Shown here piece by piece: positions 8,292-16,115 of a stretch of 40,501 nucleotides of DNA. Source of the DNA: Rubrivivax sp. GTDB lineage: Bacteria > Pseudomonadota > Gammaproteobacteria > Burkholderiales > Burkholderiaceae_C. Location: assembly GCA_024641945.1 (NCBI GenBank), contig JAHECD010000032.1, positions 1 to 40,501 on the forward strand, in the 5' to 3' direction. Both the position numbers and the translations under genes were made by a program. Each line of letters starts with the position of its first letter. Position 1 is the stretch's first letter. A model generated the notes under the pieces. That model ran no database searches and was not told the origin of the DNA. It saw only the letters and a list, made by a program, of their open reading frames with translations.

Positions 8292-9833
8292 TCAGAACTC
8301 GCCCGCGACGTACGAGCCGAAGCCCAGGCCGATGCGCTGCGCCAGGCCGATGCGCTGCAGCTTGCCGGTGGCGCCCTTGGGCAGCTCGTCGACGAAGAGG
8401 ATCTTCTTCGGCACCTTGTAGGCCGCCACGCGCTTGGCGACGAACTGCTGCAACTCGCGCTCCTCGCACTCGTGGCCTTCGTGCAGCACGACCATCGCAG
8501 CCACCTCCTCGCCCAGGCGCTTGTGCGGTGCGCCGAAGACGATCACCTGCGCCACCGAGACATGGTCGAGCAGGATTTCGTCGATCTCGCGCGGGCTCAC
8601 CTTCTCACCGCCACGGTTGATGATCTCCTTCAATCGCCCGGTGATGCTGAGGTAGCCCTCGGCGTCCATCACACCCTGGTCGCCGGTGCGGAACCAGCCG
8701 TCGACGAAGGCCTCGGCGTTGGCTTTCTCGTTGTTCTCGTAGCCGCTCGTGACGTTGGGCCCGCGGATGACGATCTCGCCAGGCTCGCCGGCGGCGGCAA
8801 AGCTGCCGTCCTCGTTGCGCACCCGCACTTCGGGCCCCGCTGCGCGGCCCACGGTGCCGGGCTTGCGTGCCAGGGGCGGCAACGGGTTGGACGCCATCTG
8901 GTGTGCCGACTCGGTCATGCCGTACGACTCGATCAGCGGTGCCCTGAACATCGTCTCGAGCTGTCCGATCAGCTGCGGCGGCATGGCCGACGACGAGGAC
9001 CGCACGAAGCGCAACTGGTGGCGCGCCAGCACGGCGGCGTTGTGTTTGCCACGCGTGGCGATGGCCAGGTGCATCGTGGGCACGGCGGTGTACCAGGTCG
9101 GTTTGGCTTCCTCCATCCAGGTGAAGAAGCGCAGCGCGTTGAAGCCGGGTGTGCAGAACACCCGCGAGCCCGCGGACAGCGGCGCGAGCAGGCCCGCGAG
9201 CAGCCCGTGGATGTGGAACAGCGGCATGATGTTCAGGCCCACGTCGGCCGCCGTGAACTGCAGCGTGCCGGCGATGTGGCCGGCCGATGCGCACAGGTTG
9301 GCCACCGACAGCGGCACCCGCTTGGGCTTGGATGTCGTGCCGGAGGTGTGCAGCACCATGGCCACGTCGTCGGCCTCGGACGGGCCGGGGCTGGCGCAGG
9401 CGGCGCCGGCGGCCGGGCCGGGGTCGAGCGTGAACTGCCCTGCGCGCGCGCCTTCGGCCACGACCAGCTCGATGACTGGAATGCCGAGCGTGCGCGCCGC
9501 ATCCACCGCCGGCGACTTGCTGCCGCGCTCGACGATCAGCGCCTTGGACTGAAGGTCGGTGAGGTAGAACTCGAACTCGTCCGCCCGGTAGGCCGGGTTC
9601 AGCGGCGCGCTCGTCACCGCGCTCGCGCAGGCGAGGAAGCAGGTTGCCATCTCCGGCCCGTTGGGCAGCACGATCGCCACGCGGTCGTTGCGGCCGATGC
9701 CCGCTGCGTTGAGCGCGGCGCCGGTTTCCGCCATCAGCGTGCGCAGGCCGCGGTAGTCGAGGGCGGGGCGGCCCGGGGCCGCGATGGCGATGTCGTCGTC
9801 GGCGCCGCGGCGCAGCAGGTTCTGGAGCGTCAT
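8292..9833 (-). CDS. AMP-dependent acyl-CoA synthetase, oxalyl-CoA synthetase (FAT2/AAE3)-like
   Basis: Adenylate-forming acid:CoA ligase (ANL superfamily), 513 residues. The P-loop motif is LHTSGTTSKPK, the A5 motif ESYGMTESAHQMASN, and the A7-A8 hinge GWFRTGDQGVMDAEGYLSITGRLKEIINRGGEKVSP. The catalytic lysine is in PKGATGKLQR near the C-terminus. The segments MPLFHIHGLLAGLL, RSSSSAMPP and NPLPPLARKPGTVG resemble yeast Pcs60/FAT2 and plant AAE3, known oxalate-CoA ligases, which makes oxalate or another small acid a plausible substrate. The ATG at 9833 has AGAAGG about 8 nt upstream. An 18-bp perfect palindrome lies 77 nt before the start. No oxalyl-CoA decarboxylase or formyl-CoA transferase is present in the window. 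Confidence 0.88.
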   Translation of the reverse strand: MTLQNLLRRGADDDIAIAAPGRPALDYRGLRTLMAETGAALNAAGIGRNDRVAIVLPNGPEMATCFLACASAVTSAPLNPAYRADEFEFYLTDLQSKALIVERGSKSPAVDAARTLGIPVIELVVAEGARAGQFTLDPGPAAGAACASPGPSEADDVAMVLHTSGTTSKPKRVPLSVANLCASAGHIAGTLQFTAADVGLNIMPLFHIHGLLAGLLAPLSAGSRVFCTPGFNALRFFTWMEEAKPTWYTAVPTMHLAIATRGKHNAAVLARHQLRFVRSSSSAMPPQLIGQLETMFRAPLIESYGMTESAHQMASNPLPPLARKPGTVGRAAGPEVRVRNEDGSFAAAGEPGEIVIRGPNVTSGYENNEKANAEAFVDGWFRTGDQGVMDAEGYLSITGRLKEIINRGGEKVSPREIDEILLDHVSVAQVIVFGAPHKRLGEEVAAMVVLHEGHECEERELQQFVAKRVAAYKVPKKILFVDELPKGATGKLQRIGLAQRIGLGFGSYVAGEF

Positions 9834-9909
9834 GTTCAGACCTTCTGGAGTGGAGTGACTGGCGGGCCGGCCGGACCGGCATCGATGTCCATAGTTTGCC
9901 TTGAGTCTG

Positions 9910-9927
9910 CACCCCGGGCCCGGGGTG
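9910..9927. promoter_or_regulatory. 18-bp perfect palindrome upstream of the acyl-CoA synthetase
   Basis: CACCCCGGGCCCGGGGTG is a perfect 18-bp palindrome 77 nt upstream of the ligase start codon, within the 315-bp spacer before the PEP-CTERM gene. It could be an operator for a dimeric regulator. No T tract follows on either strand. No other clear promoter element is seen in 9834-10101. Confidence 0.35.
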
Positions 9928-10101
9928 GGCGGTAGCACCCGCTCGCAGGTGGGCCCTTGCCCTGCAGGGACTACCCGGCGACGCCCTGGCGCTTCATCCG
10001 TGCGTCACAACGCGCGCCTGACCGATGCGGCGCACCGCGCCGATAGAACCAACGCCAGCGCGGAGCCTGCCGTTGGCACCCTTTGCCGGCTCGCGCTGAC
10101 G

Positions 10102-10125
10102 AAAAAAAGGCCCCGTCAGGAGCCT
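10102..10125 (-). terminator. Intrinsic terminator of the PEP-CTERM gene
   Basis: On the minus strand AGGCTCC, loop TGAC and GGGGCCT form a 7-bp stem (one G-U pair) followed directly by a run of seven T. It starts about 24 nt after the stop codon at 10149. Confidence 0.8.
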
Positions 10126-10148
10126 ATCGAGGGACCGAAGACCAGGGC

Positions 10149-10856
10149 TCAGCCGTGGTGGCGGCGACGCCGGCTGACCAGCCCGACGATACCCAGGCCC
10201 GCCAACATCAACGCATAGGACGAGGGCTCGGGCACCGCGGCGGCGGCGGTGATCGAGCTCAGATAGAACTGGTCGGGCTTGGCGCCGCCGAATGCAAAGG
10301 TGAATTCTTTGCCGGTCATGTTCAGGCTGCCGAGCGCACCAGAGCCGGCGGGCAGCAAGGTGCTCACGCCGTCGAGCAGAAAGGTCGCGCCGCGGATCCA
10401 GCTGGTGGTGTTGTGGCCGTCTGATCGCAAGCCGAGGTCGGTGACCGTAACGACCCGATCGAACGTCAACGTCAGCATCTCGCCGAACGTGATGTTGTCG
10501 TCCGAGGTGTCGCCGGTCTTGTGATAGACGCCGAGGCCCGCACCGATCTTCTTCACGGGGTCGTAGCCGTTCTCGTGGTCCTGCACGACGGCCGCCACGC
10601 CGCCGTTGTAGGCTGCCGTTGCGAACACCGTGAGACCGCCCCCCGTGAAGGTCAGGTCGCCATTGCGGACGCCGCCATTCACGTTCGAACTGCACAGGTC
10701 GCCGCCGGTGCATTTCACGCCGTCGGTGGGCAACACGCCGGAGTTGACGCCCGTCGTCCCGTTGTACTTGAGATTGGCGAAGTCGAACTGGAAGGCAGAT
10801 GCCGGCAAGGCGGCGGCCGCGACGGCCAGTCCGAGGAGAGTTTTGGCTGCGTTCAT
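10149..10856 (-). CDS. PEP-CTERM sorting-domain exported protein
   Basis: Predicted 235-residue exported protein. It has an N-terminal signal peptide (KTLLGLAVAAAALPASA, likely cut before FQFDF) and a C-terminal PEP-CTERM tripartite sorting signal: VPEPSSYALMLAGLGIVGLV followed by the basic tail SRRRRHHG. Such proteins are processed by exosortase and displayed at or released from the outer surface. The body is a beta-rich Gly/Thr/Asp region with Cys residues in GVKCTGGDLCSS and no recognised catalytic domain. The start at 10856 is chosen because it begins the signal peptide. The gene is monocistronic, with its own intrinsic terminator; no exosortase gene is in the window. Confidence 0.9.
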   Translation of the reverse strand: MNAAKTLLGLAVAAAALPASAFQFDFANLKYNGTTGVNSGVLPTDGVKCTGGDLCSSNVNGGVRNGDLTFTGGGLTVFATAAYNGGVAAVVQDHENGYDPVKKIGAGLGVYHKTGDTSDDNITFGEMLTLTFDRVVTVTDLGLRSDGHNTTSWIRGATFLLDGVSTLLPAGSGALGSLNMTGKEFTFAFGGAKPDQFYLSSITAAAAVPEPSSYALMLAGLGIVGLVSRRRRHHG

Positions 10857-11355
10857 GACGTTGCTGCTTTCTGGTATGGCTTCCCAACGCGGGATGACAC
10901 AAGCGTATCGAGGCGGCCTGCGTGGCGCATCCCGCAACAACGGGAGCTCCCCGCGGATGCGGGTGGACATGAAGACAACGTGGCATCGGCGGCAGTGCGT
11001 CACGAACGCCACGGCAGCATGAGCGTAGGAACCATCGGGCGATTCACGCGCTTGGCGGGGCTTTCCGCGCGCGGTCAACCGCCTGGCCATGCATGCGGCC
11101 TGCCGGATGGCGAGCGCCAATATCGTCAGCGTCGGGTCTTGTCGCCGTGCCCGACATGGCCTTCGGCGGGCATCGGACGCTTGCGCGACGCGTCCCACAG
11201 TGGCGGCGCGGCGAAGCGTGACGAAAGTCACGTTCTGCAGGGTCGCCCCTACGCTCACGGGCACTGGATCGACGGTCGGTCAGGCACTACCATAACTTTT
11301 CAGATGCGTGACACGCCGCCGGCCCGGGCGGCGGACGCGCACACGGGAGGTGCCC
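10857..11355. other. Divergent intergenic region between the PEP-CTERM gene and the tail-fibre-like operon
   Basis: This 499-bp spacer must hold promoters for the PEP-CTERM gene (minus) and the six-gene run (plus). I see no convincing sigma-70 or sigma-54 promoter. The clearest structure is the dyad CGTGACGAAAGTCACG at 11217-11232: 6-bp arms with a GAAA loop, able to be an operator or an RNA hairpin with a GNRA tetraloop. A ribosome site GGGAGG lies just before 11356. No coding region of convincing composition is seen. Confidence 0.6.
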
Positions 11356-11763
11356 ATGTCGATCCAATTGAGCACCGGTCTTCGCAACGCGATGATCGGC
11401 CAGTACGAAACGACCATCGGTACCTCGCCGAAGCTTCAACTGCGCACCGGTGCGCCGCCGGCCGACTGTGCTGCGACCGATGCCGGAACACTGCTCGACG
11501 AGATCACGTTGCCGAGCGACTGGCTGAGCGCGCCCGGCAACGGCAGCGTGTCACAGCTCGGCAGCTGGGTCGGCACCGGCGCCGCGGCGGCCGGCACTGC
11601 GGCGCACTACCGGATCAAGACTTCGGCCGGTACGACCACCCACGAGCAAGGCACGGTGAGCATCACCGGCGGCGGCGGCGACCTCACGCTGGACAACCCG
11701 GTGCTCGCGGCCGGCCAGATCGTCACCGTCACCTCCTGGGTGCGCAGCCAGGGCGGGGCGTGA
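11356..11763 (+). CDS. Phage tail/appendage-region structural protein
   Basis: 135-residue protein resembling small structural proteins of the tail-fibre region of proteobacterial phages (pattern: SxxLRNAMxxxxETTIGTSPKLQLRTGAPPADCAA, then xTLPSDWL, then AAHYRIKTSxGTTTHEQGTV). It is beta-rich, has no signal peptide and no transmembrane segment. ATG at 11356 follows GGGAGG at a suitable distance. It opens a run of six tightly spaced plus-strand genes, with one base between its stop and the next start. The family relation is by remembered sequence pattern; its biochemical role is unknown. Confidence 0.72.
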   Translation: MSIQLSTGLRNAMIGQYETTIGTSPKLQLRTGAPPADCAATDAGTLLDEITLPSDWLSAPGNGSVSQLGSWVGTGAAAAGTAAHYRIKTSAGTTTHEQGTVSITGGGGDLTLDNPVLAAGQIVTVTSWVRSQGGA

Positions 11764-11764
11764 G

Positions 11765-12367
11765 GTGCCGCTGACGGCCGACCGCGTCAAGGAAACCAGC
11801 AGTTCCATCGGTACGGGCAGCCTGGCGCTCGACGGGGCCGCCAGCGGATTCCGCAGCTTTCAGGCCGCGTTCGGAAGCGGCGTGGAGTTCTGGTACGCGG
11901 TCGCGTCGGCGGGCGGCGCCGAGTGGGAGGTCGGGGTCGGCACGCTGTCCGGGGCGGCGACGCTGCAGCGCAGCCAGGTCCTCGCGAGCAGCAACGCCAG
12001 CGCGCTCGTCGCCTTTGCAGCCGGGCCCAAGGATGTCTTCGCCACCGTGCCGGCCAGCGCGCTGAATGCGCTCGTTGCAGCCGGTGCCACGCTCTATGCG
12101 TCGCTGGCGCTCAGCGCCGGCGCTGCGGGCCGGCGCCAGGCGCTCGGTGCGAGCCGCGCCGTGCGTGTCACCGCCGCGAGCCCGGGAACGATCCGCGTGC
12201 GTTTCAGCGACGCCAGTGCGGCGATCGCCGTCGACGGCACCGACACGCTCGTCGACTGCGCCGCCGCGACCCCGGTGCAGCTCGCCGTACCCGGTGGCCT
12301 GCCGTTCATCGAGTACCTGAGAGCCGGTGCCGTCGATGTCGACTTCGGCCTCGGCCTGCTGCGCTGA
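11765..12367 (+). CDS. Putative phage tail fibre/structural protein
   Basis: 200-residue protein with the N-terminal pattern LTADRVKETSSSIGTGSLALDGAASGFRSF and following WEVGVGTLSGAATLQRSQVLASSN and AGPKDVFATVPAS. This is a widespread module of putative tail-fibre or virion structural proteins in phages and prophages. The C-terminal third (about 125-200) is beta-rich and ends in FIEYLRAGAVDVDFGLGLLR. GTG start one base after the previous stop. It is probably a structural adaptor of the fibre assembly; this is inferred from the family pattern and context. Confidence 0.75.
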   Translation: MPLTADRVKETSSSIGTGSLALDGAASGFRSFQAAFGSGVEFWYAVASAGGAEWEVGVGTLSGAATLQRSQVLASSNASALVAFAAGPKDVFATVPASALNALVAAGATLYASLALSAGAAGRRQALGASRAVRVTAASPGTIRVRFSDASAAIAVDGTDTLVDCAAATPVQLAVPGGLPFIEYLRAGAVDVDFGLGLLR

Positions 12368-12379
12368 GCCGCCGTTCCC

Positions 12380-14785
12380 GTGGCCCTGCTTCCCGTCTTC
12401 CGCGATCCTGCCGATACCGACGGCTCGCGCAATACCGACGTGCTGCGGGCCGGCCTGCTGCTGGCGAACGACGGCCTCGAACTCGAGCCCGGCACGTGGA
12501 ACGTGCGCGCCGCCGGCGGCCGCGTCGTGCCGATGCCGGTGGGCAAGACACTGGCCGGCGCGCCGGTGGCACCCGGTGCCGACCCGACGACCACGCTGGT
12601 GCTGGTCGGCTCCGACGGCGCCGGCGGCACCGTCGTGGGTCTGGCCGACAACGGCTTCATCCGCGGCATCGCGATTCGCGACCTCGCGATCGACGGCGGG
12701 CGCGCACGCGGTGGATGGGGCAGCCAGACCGGCGCCTGCATCGCCCTGTCGGGCTTCAAGGACTACGACCTCGGTCATGCCGTCCTGCTCGAGAACCTGG
12801 TGCTGCGCGACGGACTTACGCAGCAGACGAGTTTCAACTCGGTGAACGGGTTCGCGTGGCAGCGTGTACGCGCGTACGCGACGGCGATGCCCACCGTCTT
12901 TGCGCACGGCTGCGACTTCGACGCGGTGGCGAACGACAAACCCACCCGCAGCGGATTGATCACGCAATGCGACCTGGATGCCTACGGCCAGGAATGCATG
13001 AAGTTCGAGAACAGCCGCGACATCGTCATCGACGCGTGCACGTTGCGCATGTTCGTCTCGATCGTGCAGGACAACGTCGACGTCTATGACGGCGTCGGGC
13101 CGATCACGCTGCGCGGCTGCACGATCGACGGCGCGTTGACGATGGCCTTCCTGCGCCGGCGGCGCATTCCTGGCAGCGCGTTCAGCAACCTCTTCCCGGC
13201 CGGCAAGACCTGCACGCTGGCCGGCAACAACGTCGTCGGCGGCACCGTCGCATCCCTGGGGTCGGGCGGCGGCGCGGGCGAGTTCCTGTTCAACGTGGCG
13301 CACGTCGGCCTGATGATCGGCTTCTACTCGGGCCAGGGCAGCGGGGCGGCCACGATCGTCGCGGTCGACGCCGGCACCGGCGCCATCTCCGCCGCCACGG
13401 TGGTCGACACCTTCAGCACGCTCGCGTTGCCCGCCTGGAGCGGCAGCGGCACGCCCAAGTGGGTCGTCGCAGCCACCGACAACGCGGGCGACGGCACGCT
13501 GCGTATCGAGCGCTGCACCTTCACGGCGAACGGCCTGGTCTGGCCGCAGGACGCCAACCCGGCCAACTACGGCACGCAGACACTGGCCGACAACGTGTTC
13601 GACGCGGCGGGCAACAGCTACCTCTACCCGGCAGGGGCCCCTGTCGCGGCATCGGGCAACCTGAATGCCGGTCTGCGCACGAAACGCTTTGCGCGGCCGA
13701 CGCCCAATGCCAAATACGGCATCTTCGGCGGCACCGGCGTGCCGGGGCTCAATCAGGGCATGGCGCGCGCCAACGCCACCACGGCCATCGCCGCGGCGGT
13801 CGGCTTCGCTGCGGCGGGCGACGAAGTCTGGGCGCTCGACGGCCGCTACGTCGCCACGTCGGGCGGCAACCGCAGCCTGAACTGCGGCGGCAAGGCGATC
13901 ACCCTGCGTGCGGAGTCGGCCTTCGGCGCCGTCGTCGACCTGTCCGGCGGCTCGGGCTGGCGCGGCATCTCGTCCGACGCCGACCCTGCGGGTGCTTTGA
14001 TCTGGGGCTTCTGGTGCGTGAACGCGGGGCAGGGCGGCAACGGCTGCGGTTTTGCCGTCACCGGCGGCAGCGTCACGCTGCGCAAGGTCAAGGCGTCGCG
14101 CTGCACGACGAACAATTCCGGCGCGGGCTTCCGCATCTCCAGCGGGGCGACGCCGACGATCGAGGACTACGAGGCCGAGGACTGCGCCGCGAACGGCACC
14201 TCGTCCGGCGGCGGGGTCTACAACGCGGCCGCGGGCGCCGTGTTCCGGCGCGGGCGCCTCGTGCGCTGCAGTTCCACGGGGCTGGGCGGCGGGGTGCGGC
14301 AGGACACCAACATCGGCGCGACCTTCGAAGGCCTCGAGTGTGTCGGCTGCACGGGCACGAGCGGCGCCGGATTCGCGGCGAGCCGTGGCTGCACGCTCGC
14401 CAACTACACCGCCGCCGGCAACGTGGCGTCGGCCGCGGGCCACGATCTCTGGGTCGCGAACGGCCAGGCCCTGAGCGGCGATTCGCTCGTCTGCTGGAGC
14501 GCCGACGCGACGGTCAAGCCGGTCTCGAACGGCTCGAGCGGGGTGCTGGTGATCGACCGCTGCACCGTGCGCGGGGGTGCGAGCGCGGCGCAGTTCGGCA
14601 ACACCGGCGGCGCCAATGCATGGACCAATGTCTCGAGCGTCGACCCGCATTTCGTCGACCCGGCCGGCGGCAATCTGCAGCTCGGCACGCTGTCACCGGC
14701 GCGCGGGGCGGGTGTGCCACGCGCGGGCCGCTGGGACCTGTTCAACCAGCCCTTCGTGCAACCGTGCCAGGGTGCGTGGGCATGA
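12380..14785 (+). CDS. Large right-handed beta-helix (tailspike-like) protein
   Basis: 801-residue protein with the repeating short beta-strand and turn pattern of a right-handed parallel beta-helix. In residues about 20-430 a GTWNVRAAGGRVVPMP start is followed by strands such as GIAIRDLAIDGG, VLLENLVLRDG and GLITQCDLDAYGQECMKFENS. A second helix at about 435-770 is Gly/Cys-rich (TIEDYEAEDCAANGTSSGGGVYN, GLGGGVRQDT) and ends in the DPHFVDPAGGNLQLGTLSPARGAG pattern seen at the end of choice-of-anchor Q repeats. Such proteins serve as phage tailspikes or polysaccharide-binding or -cleaving surface proteins. No signal peptide. GTG start, 12 nt after the previous gene; it overlaps the next gene by ATGA (14782-14785). 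Confidence 0.78.
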   Translation: MALLPVFRDPADTDGSRNTDVLRAGLLLANDGLELEPGTWNVRAAGGRVVPMPVGKTLAGAPVAPGADPTTTLVLVGSDGAGGTVVGLADNGFIRGIAIRDLAIDGGRARGGWGSQTGACIALSGFKDYDLGHAVLLENLVLRDGLTQQTSFNSVNGFAWQRVRAYATAMPTVFAHGCDFDAVANDKPTRSGLITQCDLDAYGQECMKFENSRDIVIDACTLRMFVSIVQDNVDVYDGVGPITLRGCTIDGALTMAFLRRRRIPGSAFSNLFPAGKTCTLAGNNVVGGTVASLGSGGGAGEFLFNVAHVGLMIGFYSGQGSGAATIVAVDAGTGAISAATVVDTFSTLALPAWSGSGTPKWVVAATDNAGDGTLRIERCTFTANGLVWPQDANPANYGTQTLADNVFDAAGNSYLYPAGAPVAASGNLNAGLRTKRFARPTPNAKYGIFGGTGVPGLNQGMARANATTAIAAAVGFAAAGDEVWALDGRYVATSGGNRSLNCGGKAITLRAESAFGAVVDLSGGSGWRGISSDADPAGALIWGFWCVNAGQGGNGCGFAVTGGSVTLRKVKASRCTTNNSGAGFRISSGATPTIEDYEAEDCAANGTSSGGGVYNAAAGAVFRRGRLVRCSSTGLGGGVRQDTNIGATFEGLECVGCTGTSGAGFAASRGCTLANYTAAGNVASAAGHDLWVANGQALSGDSLVCWSADATVKPVSNGSSGVLVIDRCTVRGGASAAQFGNTGGANAWTNVSSVDPHFVDPAGGNLQLGTLSPARGAGVPRAGRWDLFNQPFVQPCQGAWA

Positions 14786-15213
14786 TCGGCCTGCAGGCGC
14801 TGTCGGCCGCACCGCTGTCCGCGCTCGTCGAGGTGGCGCCGGTCGGCGTCTACCGCGCGGGCAGCGACATCGCCGTCGCCGGCTGGACGGCCAGCACCAG
14901 CGGGGCGCTCTATGCCGCGCTCGACGAGGCCGCGCCCGACGACGCCGACTACGTGCGATCTCCCGTGCTCGACGCGGCCGTGCCAGCGGTCTTCGGACTC
15001 GGGGCCACGCTGCCGGCGGGAACCTGGCGCGTGCGCGTGCGCGCCCGCCGCACCGATTCGACAGGCCGCACACGGGTTCAACTGCTCGACGGCAGCGGCA
15101 CACCGCTGGGGGCCTCGGCGTGGGCCACGTTGAGCCCGGCGTTTGCCACCTACGACCTGCTCGTCAACACCACGGGCCCATCGAACCGACTTCAGATCGA
15201 GGTTGCACCATGA
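14782..15213 (+). CDS. Hypothetical beta-rich protein of the tail-fibre-like operon
   Basis: 143-residue protein, unrecognised. After a short N-terminus it reads as a beta-sandwich-like domain (DIAVAGWTASTSGALYAALDEA, VFGLGATLPAGTWRVRVRARR, RTRVQLLDGSGTPLGASAWATLSP, YDLLVNTTGPSNRLQIEVAP), similar in style to small carbohydrate-binding or fibronectin-like modules. The ATG overlaps the stop of the beta-helix gene (ATGA), and its own TGA overlaps the next ATG (ATGA at 15210-15213), so it is translated as part of the same operon. Confidence 0.72.
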   Translation: MIGLQALSAAPLSALVEVAPVGVYRAGSDIAVAGWTASTSGALYAALDEAAPDDADYVRSPVLDAAVPAVFGLGATLPAGTWRVRVRARRTDSTGRTRVQLLDGSGTPLGASAWATLSPAFATYDLLVNTTGPSNRLQIEVAP

Positions 15214-16019
15214 CCATCACGAACCGCGACGGGATCATCAACGGGCTGGCCAGCGGCGCGCAGCCGCTGCTCATCAGCAAGCAGTCGATCTCCGGCCGCG
15301 CGGTGACCGAGATCGCCAGCCTGTGGCGCGTGGCCGGGGCGCCAGCGCCCGGCGCGATTCCGGGCGCGGCCGCTGTATGCACGTCGTCGCTGACCGGCGC
15401 CTTCGAATTTGCCAACCCGTTGCCGCCGGCCGCCGCCTATCTGGCGCAGGCCTGGTACGTGAGCACGCTGAACGGCACCAGTCTCGAACTGCACGACCGG
15501 CTGGCACACATGGGCGGGCTGTCGGGCAGTTCGACGGCGCCGCAGGGCGGGCTCACGCTCGCCAGCCTGCCGGTCGCGCGGCGCGGCAGCGCCAGCTACG
15601 CCGAGGTGCAGTGGTGGCTCGAGTGGTATGCGGACACCGGGGCCACCGCGGTCAGCGCCAGCGTCGACGTCACCTATGACGACGGCTCCAACGGCACGCT
15701 CGCCACCGTGGCGCTCGATGCCACCACGCGCGCGAGCCGGCTGGTGGCGCTGCGCTCGAACGTGCCGGGGCGCAATATCCGGGCGGTGAACAGCGTGACG
15801 CTGTCGGCCTCGACGGGCGCGGCCGGCAACTTCGGCGTCACCGCCACACGGTCGCTGGCAGCCATGATGGGGGCCGTCGCGAACAAGATCGAGGCCTTCG
15901 ACTGGGCGGCGCTCGGCTTGCCCCGTATCGAGAACGACAGCTGCCTGATGCTGATCACCCAATGCTCGGCCTCGACCACCGGCGTGATCCGTGGTGGCGG
16001 CAAGATCGTGTTGGGTTGA
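15210..16019 (+). CDS. Phage-like structural protein, tail/appendage region
   Basis: 269-residue protein with no signal peptide, beginning MTITNRDGIINGLASGAQPLLISK. The central region is beta-rich (SLELHDRLAHMGGLSGSS, AEVQWWLEWYADTGATAVSASV) and the end is Gly-rich (GVIRGGGKIVLG). It looks like hypothetical virion-structural proteins found beside tail-fibre genes, but I cannot name a domain. It is coupled to the upstream gene by an ATGA overlap; a 96-nt gap separates it from the next gene. Confidence 0.7.
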   Translation: MTITNRDGIINGLASGAQPLLISKQSISGRAVTEIASLWRVAGAPAPGAIPGAAAVCTSSLTGAFEFANPLPPAAAYLAQAWYVSTLNGTSLELHDRLAHMGGLSGSSTAPQGGLTLASLPVARRGSASYAEVQWWLEWYADTGATAVSASVDVTYDDGSNGTLATVALDATTRASRLVALRSNVPGRNIRAVNSVTLSASTGAAGNFGVTATRSLAAMMGAVANKIEAFDWAALGLPRIENDSCLMLITQCSASTTGVIRGGGKIVLG

Positions 16020-16115
16020 GCCCCGCGCCGTGACCGCGGTCGGATTTTCCCCGTCGCATCCAGGCTGCCGCGCCGGCCCGCCTGGGCAAGACGTGGTCGG
16101 TGCGAGGCAACGTCC

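Noticed and set aside
11729..14650. 973-codon open frame on the minus strand, antisense to the beta-helix gene
   Set aside because: Composition is dominated by Arg, Ala, Gly, His and Val with no domain pattern, as expected for an antisense shadow in very GC-rich coding DNA; the sense frame has a clear beta-helix pattern and coupled neighbours.
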